The notes beneath the pieces are model-generated. The model made no database searches. It saw only the letters and a list, made by a program, of their open reading frames with translations, and was not told where the DNA came from. From Actinoplanes palleronii (lineage in GTDB: Bacteria; Actinomycetota; Actinomycetes; Mycobacteriales; Micromonosporaceae), in NCBI RefSeq assembly GCF_016862315.1, contig NZ_BOMS01000016.1, positions 1 to 60,005 of the forward strand: 60,005 bases of DNA. Reading direction: 5' to 3'. Positions 15,638 through 24,817 of the stretch are shown here, in pieces (positions within the stretch are counted from its first letter, which is position 1; every line of letters starts with the position of its first letter). Position numbers and translations under genes: made by a program.

Positions 15638-16738
15638 TCAGAACCGCCGCCACTTCCGCCGCCGAGCAGCAAGAAACCCCACGACCACTCCACCGGCGAG
15701 CACCGCCGCGATCCCACCGAGAACCCGTACCCCCCAGCCCCGCCCCGCCGGATCAGCCTCACCCGCTGCTGAACGCGAACCCTCAGCCCCCGGCGACGCA
15801 ACACCCAGCGGCGGAACGTCCGCGGTCAGCGCCTTGACGATGTTGAGCACCCCATAACCACACTGCTCATCCCGCCCAGGCGCCCCAATATCGGTAGCAG
15901 TAGCCGTAAGCCGATGAACAACCTCCCGAGCCGAAAGCCCAGGAAACCGAGCCCGAACCAACGCCGCCGCCCCAGAAACAATCGCAGCCGCAGCCGAAGT
16001 TCCCCGCGCTTTTCGGTACCCAGAGTCTAGTCCGGTAGTAACGATTTCGTCTCCGGGCGCGCAGAGGCTTATATTTGGTCCCGATATTGAGAATTCGGCG
16101 TGTTTTCCAGTTCTGTCGATTGCGCCGACAGCAAGGACTCCAGGTAGTGCCGCTGGGTAGCTCAATTTGGCGGTACTCGTATCGTTTCCCGACGCGGCAA
16201 CGACGACGGCATCTGCCTGCTTGGCGGCTTGGATTGCGGCCTGCAGGTCTCTCGATGGGCTGGTTCCGGCCGAAACATTAATGATCTGGGCGCCCATTTC
16301 TGAGGCGAGAGCGATTCCCTCCGTGAGTTTGGAGTTCGGGAGGGCTGTTTTGTAAGCCTTGATTGGAATCAGATGTGCGGAAGGAGCGATCCCAAGTATG
16401 CCTTTGCCGGTGCCGTGTCCATGGCCCACAATTAGGCCAGCTAGCTCCGTCCCGTGACCGTTTTCGTCGTCGGTGTCTTCGCTATTTGCTGTGTCGATGA
16501 GGTTCTTTCCGGCTATGAGATTGTGGGAAATGTCGTGATGAGGATGGATTCCGGTGTCGGGCAACCCAACGATTACGCCGACGCCGGTGCTGATTGCATG
16601 GGCATCCTTTATCTTGAGGAAATCGAGATGCCATTCTGAATCGCGCACCAGATCCCTGCAAATAGGTGCAGGTAGGGTCAGTATTGCCGCGATGGAAGCA
16701 GTTGAATTTATGATTTTGCTCATAGTGTTGGAAAGCAT
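15638..16738 (-). CDS. mycP: Mycosin-like S8 serine peptidase (type VII secretion)
   Basis: A 366-residue subtilase of the mycosin type. An N-terminal hydrophobic segment acts as signal peptide, and CRDLVRDSEWHLDFLKI precedes the catalytic domain. The triad is Asp in VIVGLPDTGIHPHH, His in NGHGTELAGLIVG and Ser in RGTSAAAAIVSGAAALV, with oxyanion Asn in VVAASGNDT. A Gly/Ala-rich linker and one transmembrane helix before RRRKWRRF anchor the C-terminus. Mycosins are essential parts of ESX machines, yet no EccB, EccC, EccD or EccE gene is nearby. It starts directly after the stop of the preceding gene. The 5' two-thirds is much richer in A+T than the flanks. Confidence 0.88.
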   Translation of the reverse strand: MLSNTMSKIINSTASIAAILTLPAPICRDLVRDSEWHLDFLKIKDAHAISTGVGVIVGLPDTGIHPHHDISHNLIAGKNLIDTANSEDTDDENGHGTELAGLIVGHGHGTGKGILGIAPSAHLIPIKAYKTALPNSKLTEGIALASEMGAQIINVSAGTSPSRDLQAAIQAAKQADAVVVAASGNDTSTAKLSYPAALPGVLAVGAIDRTGKHAEFSISGPNISLCAPGDEIVTTGLDSGYRKARGTSAAAAIVSGAAALVRARFPGLSAREVVHRLTATATDIGAPGRDEQCGYGVLNIVKALTADVPPLGVASPGAEGSRSAAGEADPAGRGWGVRVLGGIAAVLAGGVVVGFLAARRRKWRRF

Positions 16739-17390
16739 CTAAGAAAGTCCGATGACAGGTCCTGGGTCGATTTTCTTTTTCTCGGATGGAAGCAAGATTG
16801 GGGCGACCCCCTCTGCTGTCGCCCAGGGATTGCCCAGATCCCAATGCTGTTTGCGGTATTCAGGTGTATGCGATTTATCCCGACGAGGGACCGGAGGCGA
16901 TGCGACTAATCCGGGCTGCCCGATCACGCCACCGGGAGGATTTACTTTTTGCGTTTTCGCTGTGTTGGTTCCGGGCCGTATATTGTCGGTTCCGGGGGAG
17001 GTGCCAATTATCCCGCCCGGCAACGTGCCGCGTCCCCCGCGCGTCGATGCTTCCTTGGATTCTGCAGGAAAGCCAAGGCCTAATCGCGTACTACCTGGTT
17101 GGCGGTACATTGGCAATTGCTCGCTTTTGTCTCCGATGGAATTCGACCGAACAGTCGGGGGCGTGAAAGCCGTTGAGATTGGTGTAAGGCTTGTTCTTGA
17201 TTGTTCAATATTGCTCAATATTGGCGCATCCGGACGAGGAGCAAAAAGGCCCTGATCTGGCAAGGCGGTAGACGGATTAATTAATTTTTGTGCGGGACGA
17301 ACGTTTGCGGACGAGGTTCCGGTCAGCGAAGGTCTTTCGGCTGCTCCGGAATTGAATGGCTCACTATCTTGAAGCCTGTTTTGGGGGGCG
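16000..17390. other. AT-richer patch across a gene junction
   Basis: Between about 16000 and 17390 the sequence is visibly richer in A and T than everything around it; for instance 16681-16740 holds only 24 G+C in 60 bases. It covers the 5' two-thirds of the mycosin gene and the 3' half of the gene before it, while both outer parts of the same two genes have the usual high GC. The borders thus fall inside genes, not between them. Confidence 0.75.
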
Positions 17391-17965
17391 TAGAGCTGGG
17401 GGTTGGTGATTAGCAGCTGGGCCTGGGCCAGGTCGGTGCTGAGGGTGGACATCAGGTGCTGGGCCTGTAGCTGGAGGTCGCGCTGGCGGGCCTCTGCGGC
17501 TGCCGGGGGGTGGGGTAGGGCGGCTCGCCATTTGCCGGTGGCGGTGGCGTTGTCCTGGAGCCGGGAGGCGTAGGCGTTCAGGGTTGCCTGGTTGGCTGTG
17601 TACTCCTCGGTGATGGCGGCAAGCTTTCGGCGGGCGCCGACCAGGGAGGACGTTGCCGCGCCCAGGGCGTGGTGGTTTTCGACCGTGGCGTGGTGGGTGG
17701 CGATTATGTGGGCGATCAGGTCGTCCAGGCGTTCCAGGTATTTCGCGGAGGCTTTGCTTCTCTCCGGGGGCCATGCGTCGGCCAGGTTCTCGCGGTAGCG
17801 CTTCACGCGGGACCAGTGGTCGATCAGCAGGTCGGCGGATTTCTTCCAGGTGACCAGCAAGTTCTTGTGGGCGGTGCCGTCGTGTGGGGCGAGCATCGAC
17901 CACATCTGCGGGACGGTCAGCAAGGACCACTCGGTGCCTCGGGTGCGGTCCGCGTCGTCGATCAT
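16739..17965 (-). CDS. Type VII secretion-associated PPE-like protein
   Basis: A 408-residue protein. The first 200 residues are helical and soluble-looking, with many Trp and Leu (MWSMLAPHDG, WKKSADLLIDHWSRVKR), like WXG100/PPE-type helical bundles. The rest is a Pro/Gly/Ser-rich disordered region with the repeated motif PGG-(V/I)-IG (GGIIGT, GGVIGQ). It ends in NPWATAEGVAPILLP and DPGPVIGL, an ending I know from actinomycete proteins linked to type VII secretion. It has no signal peptide. It overlaps the upstream gene as ATGA, and its stop abuts the mycosin ATG, so the three are one operon. Confidence 0.7.
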   Translation of the reverse strand: MIDDADRTRGTEWSLLTVPQMWSMLAPHDGTAHKNLLVTWKKSADLLIDHWSRVKRYRENLADAWPPERSKASAKYLERLDDLIAHIIATHHATVENHHALGAATSSLVGARRKLAAITEEYTANQATLNAYASRLQDNATATGKWRAALPHPPAAAEARQRDLQLQAQHLMSTLSTDLAQAQLLITNPQLYAPQNRLQDSEPFNSGAAERPSLTGTSSANVRPAQKLINPSTALPDQGLFAPRPDAPILSNIEQSRTSLTPISTAFTPPTVRSNSIGDKSEQLPMYRQPGSTRLGLGFPAESKEASTRGGRGTLPGGIIGTSPGTDNIRPGTNTAKTQKVNPPGGVIGQPGLVASPPVPRRDKSHTPEYRKQHWDLGNPWATAEGVAPILLPSEKKKIDPGPVIGLS

Positions 17966-18561
17966 CAGGGGACTCCCTTCGAGGGAGGGCCGGGAGCTGC
18001 TGGGGACCCGGGAGCAGAGGGGGAATCCGCGGCGGCAGGGGCGCCGGGAGTTGCGGAGGCGCCGGGAGCCGCGGGGGACTCGGAAGCTGAGAAAGAGCCG
18101 GGGGAGCCGGGGGAGCCGGGGGAGCCGGGGGAGCCGGGGGCTGCGGGACCGGGGCCGGGGCCGGGAGGGGGAGCGGGGAGCAGGCCGGCGGTTGCCAGGG
18201 CTGATTCCACGTCCGTGAGGCGGGCGCTGGCGAACGCGTCGGCGCCCCGGTACATGCCGCTTACCTGCTCAGCGGCCTTGGCGAAGCCGTGTGTGCCGTT
18301 CGCGAAGTTGTAGATGTTCTGCTGGCAGGTGTCTTGTGCGGTTTCGAGGACACCGTGAAACAGGGAAAGCTCGTTGAACCCGGCGTCGGCGGCCGGGAGG
18401 CGGGCCAGCATCTGGTTCGCCAGGGTGTCGGCGTGTGGGGCGTAGTCGTGGTCGACCTCCGCCAGAAGTGTGGCGGCGAAGTCCTCCATCGCGGTGATGT
18501 CGGCCGCGATCTGGCCTTCATCGGGCGGCCAGGACGGTGTGCGGTCGTCGTTGGGAGCCAC
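17965..18561 (-). CDS. WXG100-like helical protein with collagen-like tail
   Basis: A 198-residue protein and first gene of the type VII-related operon. Residues 1-120 are helical, with a middle LFHGVLETAQDTCQQNIYNF and a GFAKAAEQVSGMY segment compatible with an ESX-type helical hairpin, but without a clear WXG motif. The remaining 75 residues are Pro/Gly/Ser/Ala only, including four GSP repeats. It has no signal peptide, as expected for an ESX substrate. The start is GTG at 18561 with TAATCT six bases upstream, a leaderless promoter that probably drives all three genes. Substrate status is inferred from position next to the mycosin. Confidence 0.6.
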   Translation of the reverse strand: MAPNDDRTPSWPPDEGQIAADITAMEDFAATLLAEVDHDYAPHADTLANQMLARLPAADAGFNELSLFHGVLETAQDTCQQNIYNFANGTHGFAKAAEQVSGMYRGADAFASARLTDVESALATAGLLPAPPPGPGPGPAAPGSPGSPGSPGSPGSFSASESPAAPGASATPGAPAAADSPSAPGSPAAPGPPSKGVP

Positions 18562-18567
18562 TCAGCG

Positions 18568-18573
18568 AGATTA
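18568..18573 (-). promoter_or_regulatory. -10 element TAATCT of the type VII-related operon
   Basis: TAATCT lies six bases before the GTG at 18561 on the minus strand. There is no Shine-Dalgarno, so the operon probably starts with a leaderless gene. Confidence 0.6.
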
Positions 18574-18648
18574 ACCGCTTACCGCACGCCACATCGAGCC
18601 CTGTGGAAATCCCTTGTGGATGACGGCAGGGTGGTGAGTCGGTGAACG

Positions 18649-18846
18649 TCAGCGAGGGAGAGCCGATGATTTCCAGGACCGGGGGGCTGCTGCTGGACGG
18701 CCTGATCGGATCCAGTCTGAGGTGGTCTGCGGCTTGGTTCCGCAATTGACCGCGTTGGATCGAACTGCCAGGATGGCGACAAGAGCGGCCAGCTCATGAT
18801 CGTCTAGGCTTCCACGTACGACGCCGACCAACGGTTCCTCGTTCAT
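18649..18846 (-). CDS. accE: Acyl-CoA carboxylase epsilon subunit
   Basis: A 65-residue protein with the AccE layout: PLVGVVRGSLDDHELAALVA near the N-terminus, a variable middle, and a C-terminal RSWKSSALPR like the usual W(R/K)xS(A/G)LPR ending. In actinomycetes the epsilon subunit binds the beta subunit and raises carboxylase activity, and its gene normally follows pccB/accD directly. Here pccB is 4.3 kb upstream on the same strand, with plus-strand genes in between. TACGCT (18853-18858) is six bases before the ATG, so accE has its own leaderless promoter. The 87 bases to the next gene hold nothing else. Confidence 0.82.
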   Translation of the reverse strand: MNEEPLVGVVRGSLDDHELAALVAILAVRSNAVNCGTKPQTTSDWIRSGRPAAAPRSWKSSALPR

Positions 18847-18947
18847 CGGCCGAGCGTACGACGGTTGCTCCGGCTTCCGGTGACACGTGTCCCACACTCG
18901 GCTGATCAATTCGCGGCCGCTCGACAGAACCAGGTATTTTCTGCGTG

Positions 18948-21900
18948 ATGTCTTCTTCTCCCCCGCTCATCGTCGCTGATCGGTACCGGCTTGTCGCGCC
19001 GCTCGGTCAGGGCGGGATGGGTCGCGTCTGGCGGGCGACCGATGTCGTCCTGCACCGCGAGGTGGCGATCAAGGAACTGGTCCCCCCGCCCGGACTGACG
19101 CCCGCCGAGCGGCAGGAGATGCGCGAGCGTTCCCTGCGCGAGGCCCGGGCCATCGCCCGCCTCAACAACATCAACGTGGTCCGCGTCTTCGACGTGCTGC
19201 GTACGGACGCCGACCCGTGGATCGTCATGGAGTACGTGCCGTCCCGCTCGCTGCAGGACGTCATCGCCGAGGACGGCCCGTTCAGCGTGGTCCGCACCGC
19301 CGAGATCGGGCTCGGGGTGCTGAACGCGCTGAAGGCCGCACACCGGGCCGGCGTCGTGCACCGCGACGTCAAACCGGGCAACGTGCTGATGGGTGGCGAC
19401 GGCCGCGTGGTGCTGACCGATTTCGGTCTGGCCACCGTCCCCGGCGACCCGAACGTGACGCGTACCGGTCTGGTGCTCGGGTCACCGGCGTACATCGCTC
19501 CGGAGCGTGCCCGTGACGGCACGGCCGGTCCGGCCGCCGACCTGTGGTCGCTGGGCGCCACCCTGTACGCCGCGGTCGAGGGGCAGTCGCCGTTCGCCCG
19601 TCCGTCGGCGATCGCCACGCTCGCCGCCCTGGCGACCGAGAACGTGCCGCAGTCGAAGAACGCCGGACCGCTCAAGGCCGTACTCAATGGGCTTCTGCGC
19701 AAGGATCCGGCGCACCGGATCGACGCCGAGGAGGCGGAGCGCCTGCTGGCGCGGGCCTCCGGGCGCCGGTCGAAGCTGAGTTTCCCGATGAGCCCGACCA
19801 TGCGCCGTCCGGGTGTCGGCCGGGAGCGCCCGTCGCTGCCGAGCGGCCCGGGTGGCCCGCCGGTGCTGCCGGGCAGCGGGTTCGTCGCCGCCACCGGGTC
19901 CGCGCCGGTGGTCCCCACGCCGCGTCCGCCGGTGGCCCGTCCGGCCGAGCCGAACCGTTCGCAGAGCGGTGGCGGCCTGGGCAACAGCGGTCAGGGCAAC
20001 CCGCCGCCGGCCGGCCGCCCGGTCTTCACCCCGGGCAAGGCCACGGTGGGTAAGGCCACGCCGCCCGCGCCTGCGGCGCGTCCGGGCCAGAAGCCGCTGG
20101 ACGCGACGAAGGTTGATGGGCCCGCGGTCATCGACGAGCCGGCAACCCCTTCCGGTACGCGTGGTCCGGCGAACCTTTCCGGTACCCGGTCCGCGCCGCC
20201 GGCCGCCCGTCCGGGGCCCGGCGCCGTGTCCGGCCGGGCGACGCCGATCGAGCCGAAGGCCGCTGCGGTGAACACCGCGCGGGTCGGTTTCACCGCCGCC
20301 GACGTGGCCGCCAACCGCCGTAAGCAGGCCGCCCCGGAGCACGAGCAGTCCCTCGCCGCGGCGACCGGCGCCTACCCGGTGGTGGCGAAGCCGGGGCCGT
20401 CCGACGCGAAGGACGCCGAGAAGGCCGAGGCCACGCCGGTGGAGGCTGCCCCGGTGGAGGCTGCGCCGGCCGCGGTCGTGGAACCGGCCGCCGAGCCGGT
20501 GGCCGCGGTCGTGGAGACGTCGGCCGAGGCTCCCGCAGCGGAGGCCGCCGCCGAGACCGAGAACGAGACCAGGTCCGAGACGTCGGCGAGCGCGGCCGCG
20601 GAGCCCGCCGTGCCGACGGACCGTGCCGAGCAGGCGACGGACACCGCCGCTCCGGCTCTGGAAAGCGCCGCCCCGGCAACGGGCAGTGCCATGGCGTCCA
20701 CTGACGTTGCGGCGACGGACGAGCCGGCGGCCGAGAAGCCCGATCCGGTGGATGAGGTCGCGGAGTCCGAGCCGGCCCCGGCCGTCGTCGAGCCCGAGCC
20801 GGCTCTGGCCGCAGCGGAGAAGGCGGCGCAGGAGAAGGCTGCTGCGGAGAAGGCGGCCGCAGAGAAGGCTGCTGCGGAGCGGGCGGCCGCGGAGAGGGCT
20901 GCTGCGGAGAAGGCGGCGCAGGAAAAGGCTGCTGCGGAGAAAGCTGCCGCCGAGAAGGCCGCGCAGGAGAAGGCGGCGCGGGAGAAGGCGGCGGAGCCCG
21001 AGCCGGTCAAGGCTCCGGAGCGCCCCGCCACCGCGCTCGTCCCGGGCCGCCGTCCGGCCCCCGGGCCGGTGGACCAGGACAAGACCTCGGTCGTCGACTT
21101 CGCCCGGATCACTCCGCAGTCCCCGCCCGCCGAGGTGGACGGCGCGACGCGGGTGGTCGCCCCGATGTCACCGGCGGCCGAGGCCGACGGTGCGACCCGG
21201 GTGGTTCCCCCGCTGCCGCCGCGCGGCGGGTTCGCCCCGTCCAGCCGGCCGGCGTGGACCCCGATGCCGGTGCGCCCGGAGATCCGCCGGGTCGAGGGCG
21301 TCACCGTCTTCGGCACCACGCTGACCCGCCGGCAAGCCATCATCGGTACGGCCATCGTGCTGGTCTTCCTGCTGCTGGTCGGCATCATCCTGGTGCAGGC
21401 GTTCGGCAAGGACGACAGCAAGGCTGGTGGCGACAAGGCGGCCGTGGTGGCCACCGACAAGGCCGCGGCCGGTCAGCCCAGCAAGGGCAAGCCGTCGGCG
21501 GCCCCGTCCAGCACGCCGTCGGCAAAACCGTCGGCGTCGGCCGCGGCGGGTGTCCCGGCGGGCTGGAAGACGAAGAGCATGAACGGCTACTCCCTCGCCC
21601 TGCCCGCCGGCGCCTCGGTGGGTAAGAACGGCGAGGGGGACGAGTTCAAGTGGGACGGCCGGCTGATGCTGATCTTCAAGTTCGACGGCCCCCTGGACGA
21701 CCCGGTGAAGGCGTTCCAGGACTCCGGCAAGCCGAGCGGCTACTCGAAGATCAGCCTCGCCCCGACCACGTATCAGGGCCGTCCGGCCGCGGACTGGGAG
21801 TACCTCTACAACGCCAATGGCGGGAGCCGCACGCACGTACTGAAGCGCGGTTTCTCGGTCGGGGGCTCGACCTACAACATCTGCTGGTACATCCAGCCGG

Positions 21901-21962
21901 ACGAGTGGGACGCGATGCGCAAAGACCTCGACTCGGTCTTCGCCGGGTTCGAAGCGGGCTGA
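18948..21962 (+). CDS. Membrane-anchored serine/threonine protein kinase
   Basis: A 1004-residue receptor-type kinase. Residues about 10-275 are the catalytic domain: [13 protein letters not shown] glycine loop, VAIKE lysine, HRDVKPGNV catalytic loop, DFGLA, and APERA. A disordered Pro/Ala/Glu linker of about 500 residues follows; inside it, near 625-685, [18 protein letters not shown] repeats look like a long charged helix. A transmembrane helix ([19 protein letters not shown]) lies near 798-821, followed by a linker and an extracellular domain of about 130 residues without PASTA repeats, family not recognised. TATTTT (18935-18940) is seven bases before the ATG at 18948; a GTG precedes it directly. 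Confidence 0.92.
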   Translation: MSSSPPLIVADRYRLVAPLGQGGMGRVWRATDVVLHREVAIKELVPPPGLTPAERQEMRERSLREARAIARLNNINVVRVFDVLRTDADPWIVMEYVPSRSLQDVIAEDGPFSVVRTAEIGLGVLNALKAAHRAGVVHRDVKPGNVLMGGDGRVVLTDFGLATVPGDPNVTRTGLVLGSPAYIAPERARDGTAGPAADLWSLGATLYAAVEGQSPFARPSAIATLAALATENVPQSKNAGPLKAVLNGLLRKDPAHRIDAEEAERLLARASGRRSKLSFPMSPTMRRPGVGRERPSLPSGPGGPPVLPGSGFVAATGSAPVVPTPRPPVARPAEPNRSQSGGGLGNSGQGNPPPAGRPVFTPGKATVGKATPPAPAARPGQKPLDATKVDGPAVIDEPATPSGTRGPANLSGTRSAPPAARPGPGAVSGRATPIEPKAAAVNTARVGFTAADVAANRRKQAAPEHEQSLAAATGAYPVVAKPGPSDAKDAEKAEATPVEAAPVEAAPAAVVEPAAEPVAAVVETSAEAPAAEAAAETENETRSETSASAAAEPAVPTDRAEQATDTAAPALESAAPATGSAMASTDVAATDEPAAEKPDPVDEVAESEPAPAVVEPEPALAAAEKAAQEKAAAEKAAAEKAAAERAAAERAAAEKAAQEKAAAEKAAAEKAAQEKAAREKAAEPEPVKAPERPATALVPGRRPAPGPVDQDKTSVVDFARITPQSPPAEVDGATRVVAPMSPAAEADGATRVVPPLPPRGGFAPSSRPAWTPMPVRPEIRRVEGVTVFGTTLTRRQAIIGTAIVLVFLLLVGIILVQAFGKDDSKAGGDKAAVVATDKAAAGQPSKGKPSAAPSSTPSAKPSASAAAGVPAGWKTKSMNGYSLALPAGASVGKNGEGDEFKWDGRLMLIFKFDGPLDDPVKAFQDSGKPSGYSKISLAPTTYQGRPAADWEYLYNANGGSRTHVLKRGFSVGGSTYNICWYIQPDEWDAMRKDLDSVFAGFEAG

Positions 21963-22043
21963 ACCCCGCACGGAAATGTGAACTTCATGCGTGATTCCTC
22001 GTCGACGCGGGTAGTTGACGAGGATCACGGATGGAGGAGCCCC

Positions 22044-22256
22044 ATGAGCTGCCGACGACACGGCAAGAAGCCCACCCTGGCGCTGTGGATGCTGGTCGCG
22101 CTGGCGGACATCGCGATCATCGCGGCTGCCGCGGGACCGGTCATGGTGCTGCTGGTGACAGCCGGGTTGGCGGCCGCTGGTGGCTTTTACATCGTACGAA
22201 ATCTGGGAAATCGGACCGCAAGCCCGGCGAAAGCCGTGGCCCGCCGCCGCGCCTGA
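22044..22256 (+). CDS. Small membrane protein, two helices
   Basis: A 70-residue protein with a basic N-terminus (CRRHGKKP), two hydrophobic helices (LALWMLVALADIAIIAAAAG and VMVLLVTAGLAAAGGFYIV) and a basic tail ending in RRR. I recognise no family. The ATG at 22044 is selected because GGAGGAG (22033-22039) stands at the right distance. It lies between the receptor kinase and the M50 peptidase on the same strand and may be co-transcribed with the kinase. Confidence 0.65.
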   Translation: MSCRRHGKKPTLALWMLVALADIAIIAAAAGPVMVLLVTAGLAAAGGFYIVRNLGNRTASPAKAVARRRA

Positions 22257-22316
22257 CAAGCTCGGCGGATCGCCGGTCCGACACATGGCACAGCGCGATC
22301 GGCTACAGTCCCCGGC

Positions 22317-23051
22317 GTGTTGTCGATCGACGGTGTGAGCGACCTCTGGGACCAGCTGCTCGGTGCCCAGCCGGATCCGCCCGGGATGCTGGTGGCGCTC
22401 ACGGCGATCGCCGGTTTCCTCGCGGTGGCCTTCCGGCCGGTCTGGCGGGTGGCCCGCAACGCGGTGACCATCGCGCACGAGGGCGGGCACGCGCTGTTCG
22501 CGCTGCTGACCGGGCGCCGGCTGCGCGGCATCAAACTCGAGTTCGACACGTCCGGGCTGACCCTGTCGTCCGGCCGGCCCACCGGTCTCGGCATGATCCT
22601 GACCCTGCTCGGCGGCTACATCGCGCCGTCGCTGGTCGGTGTGCTCGGGGCGTGGCTGCTCGGCGGGAACCGGATCACGCTGCTGCTCTGGCTGGCCGTG
22701 GTCCTGCTGCTGCTCATGCTGATCAACATCCGGAACCTGTTCGGCGTGATCTCGCTGCTGGTCACCGGGGCGATCGTGTTCGGGGTGTCCTGGTACGCGA
22801 CGCCGGAGGTGCAGTCGGCGTTCGCGTACGCGGGGGTGTGGTTCCTGCTGTTCGGCGGGGTGCGGCCGGTGTTCGAGCTGCAGAGCCTGCGGAGCCGGGG
22901 CAGGATGCGGGACTCGGACCCGGATCAGCTGGCGCGGATCACGCACGTGCCGGCGATCTTCTGGGTGGGTGTGTTCTTCGTGGTGAACGTGGTGGCGGTG
23001 CTGGTGGGGGCGTTTTTGCTGGCCGGGCAGTGGCTGCCGGCGGGCGTGTAG
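22317..23051 (+). CDS. M50 family membrane metalloprotease
   Basis: A 244-residue polytopic membrane protein with the zinc-binding motif HEGGH in NAVTIAHEGGHALFALLTGR near residue 62, followed by LTLSSGRPTG and several long hydrophobic helices. It matches the short M50B-like group of actinomycete integral membrane metallopeptidases, predicted to cut substrates within the membrane. The third zinc ligand is not obvious; NIRNLFG is the likely region. The start is GTG at 22317 with TACAGT (22304-22309) seven bases before it, hence leaderless. Confidence 0.82.
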   Translation: MLSIDGVSDLWDQLLGAQPDPPGMLVALTAIAGFLAVAFRPVWRVARNAVTIAHEGGHALFALLTGRRLRGIKLEFDTSGLTLSSGRPTGLGMILTLLGGYIAPSLVGVLGAWLLGGNRITLLLWLAVVLLLLMLINIRNLFGVISLLVTGAIVFGVSWYATPEVQSAFAYAGVWFLLFGGVRPVFELQSLRSRGRMRDSDPDQLARITHVPAIFWVGVFFVVNVVAVLVGAFLLAGQWLPAGV

Positions 23052-23082
23052 AAAGATCGTCCAGCGCGAAACCTGGCCCACC

Positions 23083-23171
23083 ACTCCCAGGGGGAGCCCC
23101 CGCAGACAGTGTGCCGGGACCCGGCGCCCCGCCGCAGGCGCCCTGTGGACAACCTGCGGCTGTGCACAACC
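23083..23171. repeat. Downstream repeat R with DnaA-box-like word, copy 2
   Basis: CCCAGGGGGAGCCCCCGCAG, ACAGTGTG, then CCCTGTGGACAACCTGCGGC and TGTGCACAACCCC. It ends 11 bases before the stop of pccB (minus strand). TGTGGACAA at 23144-23152 is the exact complement of TTGTCCACA. Confidence 0.8.
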
Positions 23172-23182
23172 CCCACACCCCG

Positions 23183-24754
23183 CTACAGCGGAATGTTCCC
23201 GTGCTTCTTCGGCGGCAACGTCTCCCGCTTGGTCCGCAGCATCCGCAGCGCCCGCGTCACCTGCCCCCTCGTTTCCGACGGCCGGATAACCGCGTCCACA
23301 TACCCCCGCTCCGCCGCGATGTACGGGTTCGCCAGCGTGTCCTCATATTCACGAATGAGTTCCCCCCGCCGAGCCACCTGATCCTCCGCCGCGGCCAGCT
23401 CCCCGCGATACAGGATGTTCACGGCCCCCTGCGCCCCCATCACGGCGATCTGTGCCGTGGGCCAGGCGAAGTTCATGTCCGCCCCGATGTGCTTCGACCC
23501 CATCACGTCGTACGCCCCGCCGTACGCCTTCCGGGTGATCACGGTGACCTTGGGGACGGTCGCCTCGGCGTACGCGTAGATCAGCTTCGCCCCGCGCCGG
23601 ATGATCCCGTCCCATTCCTGGCCGGTTCCGGGCAGGAACCCGGGTACGTCGACGAACGTCAGTACCGGAATGTTGAACGCGTCACAGGTACGTACGAATC
23701 GGGCGGCTTTTTCACTGGCCGCGATGTCCAGCGTCCCGGCGAAGTGCATCGGCTGGTTGGCCACCACGCCGACCGGCCGGCCCTCGACCCGGCCGAACCC
23801 GACCACGATGTTCTGCGCGTAGAGCGGCTGCACCTCGAGGAACTCGTCGACGACCGTCTCCACGACCGTCTTGATGTCGTACGGCTGGTTCGCCGAGTCG
23901 GGGATCAGCCGATCGAGTGCGAGGTCGGCTTCGCCCGGTGCGAGGTCCTCCGATGAGCCGATCACGGAGGGCTCGTCCAGGTTGTTGCTGGGCAGGTACG
24001 ACAGCAGCGCCCGGACGTAGTCGATCGCGTCCTCCTCGTCGGAGGCCAGGTAGTGCGCGTTGCCGCTGCGGGTGTTGTGGGTGCGTGCCCCGCCGAGCTC
24101 CTCCATCGCGACCTCTTCACCGGTGACCGTCTTGATCACGTCGGGGCCGGTGATGAACATGTGTGAGGTCTTGTCGACCATCACGGTGAAGTCGGTGATC
24201 GCCGGGGAGTAGACCGCGCCGCCCGCGCACGGGCCCATGATCAGGGAGATCTGCGGGATGACGCCGCTGGCCCGGACGTTGCGGAAGAAGATGTCGGCGT
24301 ACAGGCCGAGCGCGACGACACCCTCCTGGATGCGCGCGCCGCCGGAGTCGTTGATGCCGACGATCGGGCAGCCGATCTTCATGGCCAGGTCCAGGACTTT
24401 GACGATCTTCTCGCCGAAGACCTCGCCGAGCGAGCCGCCGAAGATCGTGAAGTCCTGGGAGAACACGCAGATCTGGCGGCCGTCGACGGTGCCGTATCCG
24501 GTGATCACCCCGTCGCCGTACGGGCGGTTCTTCTCCAGCCCGAACGCGGTCGACCGGTGCCGGGCCAGCTCGTCCAGCTCGACGAACGAGTCCTTGTCGA
24601 GCAGCAGCTCGATCCGTTCCCGGGCGGTCTTCTTGCCCCGCGCGTGCTGCTTCTCGACGGCTCGCGCGGAACCCGCGTGAACCGCCTCTTCCGAACGGTT
24701 CGCGTGGTCGGCGAGCTTGCCGGCGGTGGTGTGGATGTCGGGCTGCGTTGTCAC
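23183..24754 (-). CDS. pccB: Acyl-CoA carboxylase beta subunit (propionyl-CoA carboxylase type)
   Basis: A 523-residue carboxyltransferase. [20 protein letters not shown] opens the domain; [20 protein letters not shown] and [17 protein letters not shown] carry the first oxyanion-hole loop, and [21 protein letters not shown] with [18 protein letters not shown] the second. It transfers the carboxyl group from biotin on the alpha subunit to acetyl- or propionyl-CoA. The start is the GTG at 24754, with GGAG seven bases upstream; the frame further upstream runs into the divergent gene and is not real. BirA, which would biotinylate the alpha subunit, is 1.4 kb away. Confidence 0.93.
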   Translation of the reverse strand: MTTQPDIHTTAGKLADHANRSEEAVHAGSARAVEKQHARGKKTARERIELLLDKDSFVELDELARHRSTAFGLEKNRPYGDGVITGYGTVDGRQICVFSQDFTIFGGSLGEVFGEKIVKVLDLAMKIGCPIVGINDSGGARIQEGVVALGLYADIFFRNVRASGVIPQISLIMGPCAGGAVYSPAITDFTVMVDKTSHMFITGPDVIKTVTGEEVAMEELGGARTHNTRSGNAHYLASDEEDAIDYVRALLSYLPSNNLDEPSVIGSSEDLAPGEADLALDRLIPDSANQPYDIKTVVETVVDEFLEVQPLYAQNIVVGFGRVEGRPVGVVANQPMHFAGTLDIAASEKAARFVRTCDAFNIPVLTFVDVPGFLPGTGQEWDGIIRRGAKLIYAYAEATVPKVTVITRKAYGGAYDVMGSKHIGADMNFAWPTAQIAVMGAQGAVNILYRGELAAAEDQVARRGELIREYEDTLANPYIAAERGYVDAVIRPSETRGQVTRALRMLRTKRETLPPKKHGNIPL

Positions 24755-24817
24755 GGGGTTCTCCACGCTTCGAGGCGGCAGTGCACTCCTCGATGATCGT
24801 AGTTGAGGTGAACGCTC

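Noticed and set aside
17965..18561. Collagen-like structural protein.
   Set aside because: The GSP repeats are only four units in a Pro/Ala/Ser tail; the helical N-terminus and operon position next to a mycosin fit a type VII-related protein better.
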